DNA from: a virus | IMG/VR virus record: IMGVR_UViG_3300007351_000058 | Coordinates: 1 to 23,010 of that record | DNA length: 23,010 nt | Reading direction: 5' to 3' (one strand) | In this document: positions 18,730-23,010 of the stretch, in pieces | How the letters are laid out: the number at the start of each line of letters is the position of its first letter | Position numbering within the stretch: the stretch's first letter is position 1 | The notes under the pieces: model-generated | Seen by the model: the letters and a program-made list of their open reading frames with translations, nothing else | Told to the model about the DNA's origin: nothing | Database searches by the model: none | Program-made: the position numbers and the translations under genes

Positions 18730-18993
18730 ATGAGCCCGTATGAGTCTCTACACACCTATACAGCTTTCCCACGCGAGGGGCCTCCGCCCCCCGTGTGGGG
18801 GGTCTACCGCAAGGGAGTGCTTCAGTATTGGAATCGATCGTGGTGGGCTGCCAAGTGCTGGGCGCGCCGGTGTTGGTTCAGCTCGGAGCTGGAGTTGAAG
18901 AGGCTGGTCTTCGAAAGGAACTCTGAGTGTTTGGCTTCACCTGCATTGACTTCGAGACCTACTTCGACTCCGATTACACACTCACCAAGCTGA
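18730..18993 (+). CDS. 87-aa Trp/Cys-rich protein overlapping the polymerase gene, unknown
   Basis: ATG 18730 follows AGGAG seven bases upstream. The first 60 residues are rich in Trp, Tyr, Arg and Cys (VWGVYRKGVLQYWNRSWWAA, KCWARRCWFSS), which would suit a small nucleic-acid or metal-binding protein. The last 23 residues lie inside the start of the polymerase gene in another frame. A frameshift or a shorter true protein is possible. No family is recognised. Confidence 0.55.
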   Translation: MSPYESLHTYTAFPREGPPPPVWGVYRKGVLQYWNRSWWAAKCWARRCWFSSELELKRLVFERNSECLASPALTSRPTSTPITHSPS

Positions 18994-20708
18994 CTACGGA
19001 AGCCTACGTACGCGATCCGCGCTTCGAGGTTCTGTGCGTCGCGATTGACGGTAAAGCCTATCCGCCATCGCACGTGGCCAAAGCACTTGCCGCCGTGAAT
19101 TGGGACCAGCCCGTGCTCGCGCATCATGCGCAGTTCGACGGCCTGATCCTCTCGCATCACTTCGGCCACAAGCCTCGTTTGTGGCTCGATACGATGAGCC
19201 TGGCGCGGTACCGGCACGGGCCGAACCAGAGCCTGTCGCTGGCCAATCTGGCTGCGAAGTACGACTTGGCTGAAAAGAGCGTGCCCTATGAGGACTTCAG
19301 AGGCAAGCGCTGGGCGGACATGGGTCCGCTCCCGCGGGACAGGCTCATGGAGGGCTGCGCGCAAGACACGCGCCTGACGCGCCAGCTCGCCGAGCAGCTT
19401 CTGCCAGGCGTGCCTGCGGTCGAGCTGGGTATGATGGACATGACCATCCGCATGTTCACTGAGCCGCGCCTGGACATCGACCGGCATACGCTCGTCACGT
19501 TCCTGGGCGACGAGGCCGCGCGGAAAGAGTCCCTGCTCAAGGAGCTTGGCCTCGATGCCAAGGTCTTGCGTTCGGACCGCCAGTTTGCCGCGCTCCTTGA
19601 GAACGAGTTCGACATCGACCTGCCTCTGAAGCCCGGCAAGAACGGTCCGATCCCTGCCACGGCGCGCAAGGATGCGTTCATGGAGGACGCGCTGGCGGGC
19701 GAGTATGGGGAGGACGTGAGGCTTTTTTGCGAGGCTAGGCTGGACCTTAAGAGCACAATGGCCCCCAGCCGTGCGCAGCGCCTGATCGACATGGGCGGGC
19801 GAGGCCGCGCGTGCGTCTACATGGGCTACAGCGCTGCGCATACGCGCCGTTGGGGCGGCGGCGACAAGATGAACTTCCAGAACTTCCCTCGTGAGGACAC
19901 GCCTGGAGGGAAGCTGCGCCATGGCCTGCGCGCGCCTGCGGGGCACGTTCTGATCAAGGCGGACCTGGCGCAAATCGAGCTGCGCGTGAATGCCTGGTGC
20001 GCAGATCAGGAGAATACGCTTCAGGCGCTGCGCGAGGAGCGGGACATCTATTCCGAAAGCGCGTCAGACTATTACGGGCGCAAGATCACCAAGGCGGACG
20101 TGAAAGAGCGCCAGGCATTCAAGGTTGTGAACCTGTCGGGCCAGTTTGGCCGGGGGCACAAGCGCCTTTACGAGCTGCTGCGCAAGACTGGCATCACGCT
20201 GGAGCAGGCCGAGGGCATGACGCAAGCCTGGCGAAGGAGGAACGACCGCATCGTGCAGTCCTGGCGCGATGCTTCGAACGGCCTGGAGACGCTGGCTGGC
20301 CAGCGGGACCGGTTCAATCTGCTGAAGTGCGGGATCAAGCCTGGCGAGGTTCTATTGCCTTCTGGCCAGCGGCTGCTGTACGTCGTGCGGTGGCAGGAGG
20401 ACCAGAGCTGCTGGGCCCGGCTGCACCGCAAGTCGATGGTCCGGTTCCGGCCACCCACGCTCTGCCAGAACATCGTGCAGTCTATCGCGCGTGACGTGCT
20501 GGCCTTGAAGATTTTCGAGGTGTTCAAGCACGTGCATGTGTGGCCCGTGCTCTCGTCTCACGACGACGCGTGCTGGCTGATCGAGGAGCGTGACCTGGAG
20601 GACTGGACCGAGTTACTAGAGGGCGTCTTTACCGCGCCTGTTCCATGGCTGCCGGGCTTGCCTATCCGCTCGGAGATCAAGACAAGCAAAACCTACTTCA
20701 TGGCTTAG
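18927..20708 (+). CDS. DNA polymerase, family A, with 3'-5' exonuclease domain
   Basis: This 593-residue replicative polymerase has an exonuclease domain with DFET (Asp8, Glu10), HHAQFDG (Asp71) and CAQDTRL (Asp147). The polymerase domain shows motif A at 342-353 (LIKADLAQIELR, Asp346), motif B at 395-410 (Arg395 and Lys399 in RQAFKVVNLSGQFGRG) and motif C at 543-550 (SSHDDACW). Motif C is HDD where bacterial Pol I has HDE. Its length is in the range of compact phage enzymes lacking the 5' nuclease. The start is GTG 18927 with AAAGGA seven bases upstream. It is followed by the SNF2 helicase gene. Confidence 0.92.
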   Translation: MFGFTCIDFETYFDSDYTLTKLTTEAYVRDPRFEVLCVAIDGKAYPPSHVAKALAAVNWDQPVLAHHAQFDGLILSHHFGHKPRLWLDTMSLARYRHGPNQSLSLANLAAKYDLAEKSVPYEDFRGKRWADMGPLPRDRLMEGCAQDTRLTRQLAEQLLPGVPAVELGMMDMTIRMFTEPRLDIDRHTLVTFLGDEAARKESLLKELGLDAKVLRSDRQFAALLENEFDIDLPLKPGKNGPIPATARKDAFMEDALAGEYGEDVRLFCEARLDLKSTMAPSRAQRLIDMGGRGRACVYMGYSAAHTRRWGGGDKMNFQNFPREDTPGGKLRHGLRAPAGHVLIKADLAQIELRVNAWCADQENTLQALREERDIYSESASDYYGRKITKADVKERQAFKVVNLSGQFGRGHKRLYELLRKTGITLEQAEGMTQAWRRRNDRIVQSWRDASNGLETLAGQRDRFNLLKCGIKPGEVLLPSGQRLLYVVRWQEDQSCWARLHRKSMVRFRPPTLCQNIVQSIARDVLALKIFEVFKHVHVWPVLSSHDDACWLIEERDLEDWTELLEGVFTAPVPWLPGLPIRSEIKTSKTYFMA

Positions 20709-20783
20709 CTAGAGGCGTTAGAGCGTACTGATCCATCTGAGCTAGAGATGTTCGAGCTGTCCTGACCGAGCGGACTTACCAAT
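20709..20783 (+). repeat. Gap with two copies of the GAG-type motif
   Basis: No gene is seen here. It contains GAGCGTACTGATCC (20721-20734) and GAGCGGACT (20768-20776), co-directional with transcription, as well as GAGCTGTCCTGACC (about 20753). The second exact copy matches the first nine bases of the leftward-gap copies at 6511 and 6475. Confidence 0.45.
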
Positions 20784-22187
20784 ATGAGCAGCTTCCAGCG
20801 TCCTATGGACGATCCTGACTGGCGCTATCCGTGGCCTGGGGCCTATAAGCCCACGGCCAAGCAGCTGAACACGTCGCCGTTTCTTGTTGCTAACCGCCGT
20901 GCGTTCGATTTGAGCGAGGTACGCACGGGGAAGACCTACGCGGCTCTGTGGGCCGCCGACTTCCTGATGCGCCAGCATCCTCCAGGCAAGTTCCGTGTGC
21001 TCATTGTAGCGTCCCTGGAGATTATGGACCTGGTATGGGGCCGGGCGATCATCGAGCTGTTCGGCGGGGATAGGCGGTCCATCGCGCTCAAGGGAGACTA
21101 CAAGCGCCGCCAGAAGCTTCTGGCGCGGCCTTACGACTTCTACCTTATCAACGCGGATGGCCTCACTGCGCGCGGGATCGCGGATATGGTCAAGGCGCGC
21201 CCCGATATTCAGTGCCTTATTGTGGACGAGGCCTCGGCCTACCGTCATCCCGAGACCATGCGCCACCGCACACTGCGCAAGATCGTCGAGAGCGGCAAGC
21301 CTTACCTGTGGCTGCTGACTGGCACACCGTGCTCGCAGTCTCCGATGGACGCCTACGGGCTGACCTGGCTCGTGCACGGGCGGCCGGGGTCGAAGGCCAC
21401 GGTCCGCGACCGCCTGATGTATCTTAAAGCGCCTGGGAGATGGCTACCGCGGGCGGACGCGGATGAGAAAGTGGCGCGCATGCTCCAGCCCGCCGTGCGG
21501 TGGACACGCGAGCAGTGCAAGGAGCTGGAGAACGCGCCGCCAGAAACCTGGCATGTCGAGCCTTCAGCCGAGCAGAAGGCCGCGTTCAAGAAGCTTCAGA
21601 AGGAGTGCATCCTGCGTGTTCACGATGGCGTGATCGACGCTGTAAACGCCGCGGTGCTGCGGGGGAAGCTCTTGCAGATTGCGGCGGGATGCGTATATGA
21701 CACTGAGCACAATTCACGCAAGATAGACAACGCTAGCCGCGTGGCCACGCTGAAAAAGATCATCGCCGAGGCACCCGCCAAGGTAATCGTACTTTCAACA
21801 TGGAACAGCGTGCTGGCGGACTTGGAGGAGAAGATTGAGAACTCAGTCCGCATCGATGGCACGCTTGCGGGCAACGACGAACGTCAGGCGCGCTGGCGGG
21901 CCTTTCTCGATCCTGCGGGGCCGAGGGTACTTCTCGGCCAGGTTCAGCTCGTGGCTTATGGGCTCGATCTGACTGTGGCGGCTACGACGGTTTGGTTCTC
22001 GCCGACGGACGTAACTGAGCATTACATCCAGGCCAATGGCCGCACGGGGGGGCCGAAGCAGAAACTGCGTGTGCAGACCATCCACCTGACAAGCTTCGAA
22101 GCTGAACGCAAGGTATATGACAAGCTGTTGAAAAATAAAGACTTTCAAGACACTGTGCTAGACATTATAAGAGAGGAGACAGTGTGA
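20784..22187 (+). CDS. SNF2-type DNA helicase/translocase
   Basis: This 467-residue superfamily 2 ATPase shows motif I SEVRTGKT (44-51), motif II DEAS (148-151), motif III LLTGTP (177-182) and a C-terminal motif VI-like QANGRTGG. The usual phage SNF2 form has DEAH or DEAD and QAxGRxxRxGQ. Here DEAS and a GRTGGPKQK ending are variants, but Lys50, Thr51, Asp148 and Glu149 are present. It probably translocates on or remodels DNA during replication. The ATG at 20784 has only a weak ribosome-binding sequence. Its last codon overlaps the next start. Confidence 0.87.
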   Translation: MSSFQRPMDDPDWRYPWPGAYKPTAKQLNTSPFLVANRRAFDLSEVRTGKTYAALWAADFLMRQHPPGKFRVLIVASLEIMDLVWGRAIIELFGGDRRSIALKGDYKRRQKLLARPYDFYLINADGLTARGIADMVKARPDIQCLIVDEASAYRHPETMRHRTLRKIVESGKPYLWLLTGTPCSQSPMDAYGLTWLVHGRPGSKATVRDRLMYLKAPGRWLPRADADEKVARMLQPAVRWTREQCKELENAPPETWHVEPSAEQKAAFKKLQKECILRVHDGVIDAVNAAVLRGKLLQIAAGCVYDTEHNSRKIDNASRVATLKKIIAEAPAKVIVLSTWNSVLADLEEKIENSVRIDGTLAGNDERQARWRAFLDPAGPRVLLGQVQLVAYGLDLTVAATTVWFSPTDVTEHYIQANGRTGGPKQKLRVQTIHLTSFEAERKVYDKLLKNKDFQDTVLDIIREETV

Positions 22188-22600
22188 GTGCAGATCTGGA
22201 GAAATGCTCGGATGACGGACTGATCACGACCTACCTGCAAATCCGGGATCAGGTCGAGTCCATCAAGGAGAGCCACAAGCGGGAGCTGGAGCCCTATGGG
22301 CGCGTGCTTGCCGCGATCGATGCCGAAATGACGGCGCGGCTGCAAGCCCGTGAGGCCAAGGGCACGCGAGGTACGGCGGGCCATGCCTATCTCGAAGAGC
22401 TGACCAGCTTCACAATCAACGACCGGGAGCTTTTTTATGACTGGGTCATTGACAACGGCCGGTTCGACTGGCTAACGTCGCACGTCTCGAAGGACGGGAT
22501 CAAAGCGTGGCGGGAGGAAAATCCCGGCAAGCCGCTACCGTCCTTCGTCTCATCCTCAAGCATCCTGAAAACCAAATTCGTCAGAGCTAGAAACACATGA
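22184..22600 (+). CDS. Phage replication-region accessory protein, unknown
   Basis: This 138-residue protein starts at GTG 22184 (GTGA overlap with the helicase stop), with GAGAGGAGACA upstream. It has an N-terminal charged helix (YLQIRDQVESIKESHKRELE), a short Gly-rich turn and a conserved-looking C-terminal part (YDWVIDNGRFDWLTSHVSKD, GIKAWREENPGKPLPSFV). I recall similar proteins with a W/F-D-x2 and EENPG ending beside phage polymerases and helicases, but their function is unsettled. Confidence 0.8.
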   Translation: MSADLEKCSDDGLITTYLQIRDQVESIKESHKRELEPYGRVLAAIDAEMTARLQAREAKGTRGTAGHAYLEELTSFTINDRELFYDWVIDNGRFDWLTSHVSKDGIKAWREENPGKPLPSFVSSSSILKTKFVRARNT

Positions 22601-23010
22601 CACAAGAACTGCCTGGATATCTGCGCCGCTTCGAATACTGGCATGACCCTGCGCAAGCAAACCGCGAAGCCCGTGAGACTAAGCAGCGCCCAGCCTATAT
22701 CTCACTCCAGGACGACCGTTTCAACCTCGTGAACGACGATGGAGAAATTCTGGCACGCCTCGATGAGCTGACTGGTGTCGTGGCTTATGTGAAGAACACA
22801 CCTCTGCATATTTTCTACGGGGAAGAATACAACCCTAACGAGACTAAGCCGCCAGTCTGCGTGTCTTACGATGGTAAATACCCTCACTCTGAAAGTAGTG
22901 AGCCACAGAACCCTGACTGCGCGACATGCCCACAGCATAAATTCGGAAGCAAGAAGGGGTTCTACGGCGGGAAGAGCCGGGCCTGCCGGGTCCGCCGCCC
23001 CATGATCTGG
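22597..23010 (+). CDS. Partial CDS, Cys-rich phage protein (possible zinc site), runs off right edge
   Basis: ATG 22597 overlaps the end of the previous gene (ATGA). The open frame of 138 codons continues past the window. It begins MTQELPGYLRRFEYWHDPAQ. Its end carries PPVCVSYDGKYP, DCATCPQHKFGSKKGFYGG and SRACR, a Cys-x(n)-Cys-x2-Cys-x(n)-Cys arrangement. I recall this PPVC...C..CP...WGS...K.AC pattern in proteins of phage replication regions with a probable metal site and unknown role. The C-terminus is missing from the window. Confidence 0.82.
   Translation, partial: MTQELPGYLRRFEYWHDPAQANREARETKQRPAYISLQDDRFNLVNDDGEILARLDELTGVVAYVKNTPLHIFYGEEYNPNETKPPVCVSYDGKYPHSESSEPQNPDCATCPQHKFGSKKGFYGGKSRACRVRRPMIW

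Noticed and set aside
18822-19973. 383-aa open frame on the minus strand opposite the polymerase
   Set aside because: Lies across the real polymerase and its upstream gene; composition is Arg/Ala/His-rich shadow coding and no domain is visible.
1-23010. tRNA, rRNA, CRISPR array, integrase, attachment site or complete insertion sequence
   Set aside because: None could be recognised by eye; the Cas4-like and Transposase_20-like genes are isolated phage genes without arrays, terminal repeats or target duplications.

Overview
The window is part of a tailed double-stranded DNA phage (or prophage), probably a podovirus-like one. It carries an N4-gp56-type major capsid protein, a portal, a large terminase, a muramidase/holin lysis cluster and a family A DNA polymerase module. 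The host is most likely an alphaproteobacterium: the base composition is GC-rich, and the divergent control region carries two GAAC-N7-GAAC boxes, the LexA (SOS) operator form of that class. I see no integrase, CI-like repressor, tRNA, rRNA, CRISPR array or complete insertion sequence. Names rest on motifs read by eye, not on database searches.

Layout. Bases 1-10493 are all transcribed leftward (minus strand) and form the late module. In transcription order these are large terminase, portal, a 95-aa protein, a lectin-like jellyroll protein, muramidase endolysin, three tiny proteins, holin, a spanin-like pair, scaffold, N4-type major capsid protein, a probable head decoration protein, and two to three head/connector proteins running off the left edge. 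Bases 10494-10813 are a divergent control region with a good leftward sigma70-type promoter bracketed by the two LexA-like boxes. Bases 10814-23010 are transcribed rightward. First come five small early genes, two of them (11573 and 12172) of unknown function and one with a DHH-like motif. Next is a 214-base AT-rich gap full of inverted repeats that may be an origin. It is followed by a 429-aa protein with two helix-turn-helix segments, and by a strong promoter at 13903-13931. Behind that promoter lies the nucleic-acid module: a DEDDh exonuclease-like protein, a Transposase_20-like protein, a Cas4-like Fe-S nuclease, a zinc protein, a VRR-NUC nuclease, a family A DNA polymerase, an SNF2-type helicase, two conserved accessory proteins and several membrane micro-proteins.

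How the parts may work together. The polymerase, SNF2 helicase, VRR-NUC and Cas4-like nuclease form a compact replication/recombination set. The terminase, portal, scaffold and capsid build and fill the head, and the endolysin, holin and spanin-like proteins release progeny. The placement of the LexA-like boxes suggests that the late operon may be tied to the host SOS response. A short motif (about GAGMGKWCT) recurs in the non-coding gaps of both arms, always co-directional with transcription, and I cannot assign it. No primase, DnaB-type helicase, small terminase, tail-tube or fibre genes are visible, so they lie outside the window or are not recognisable.
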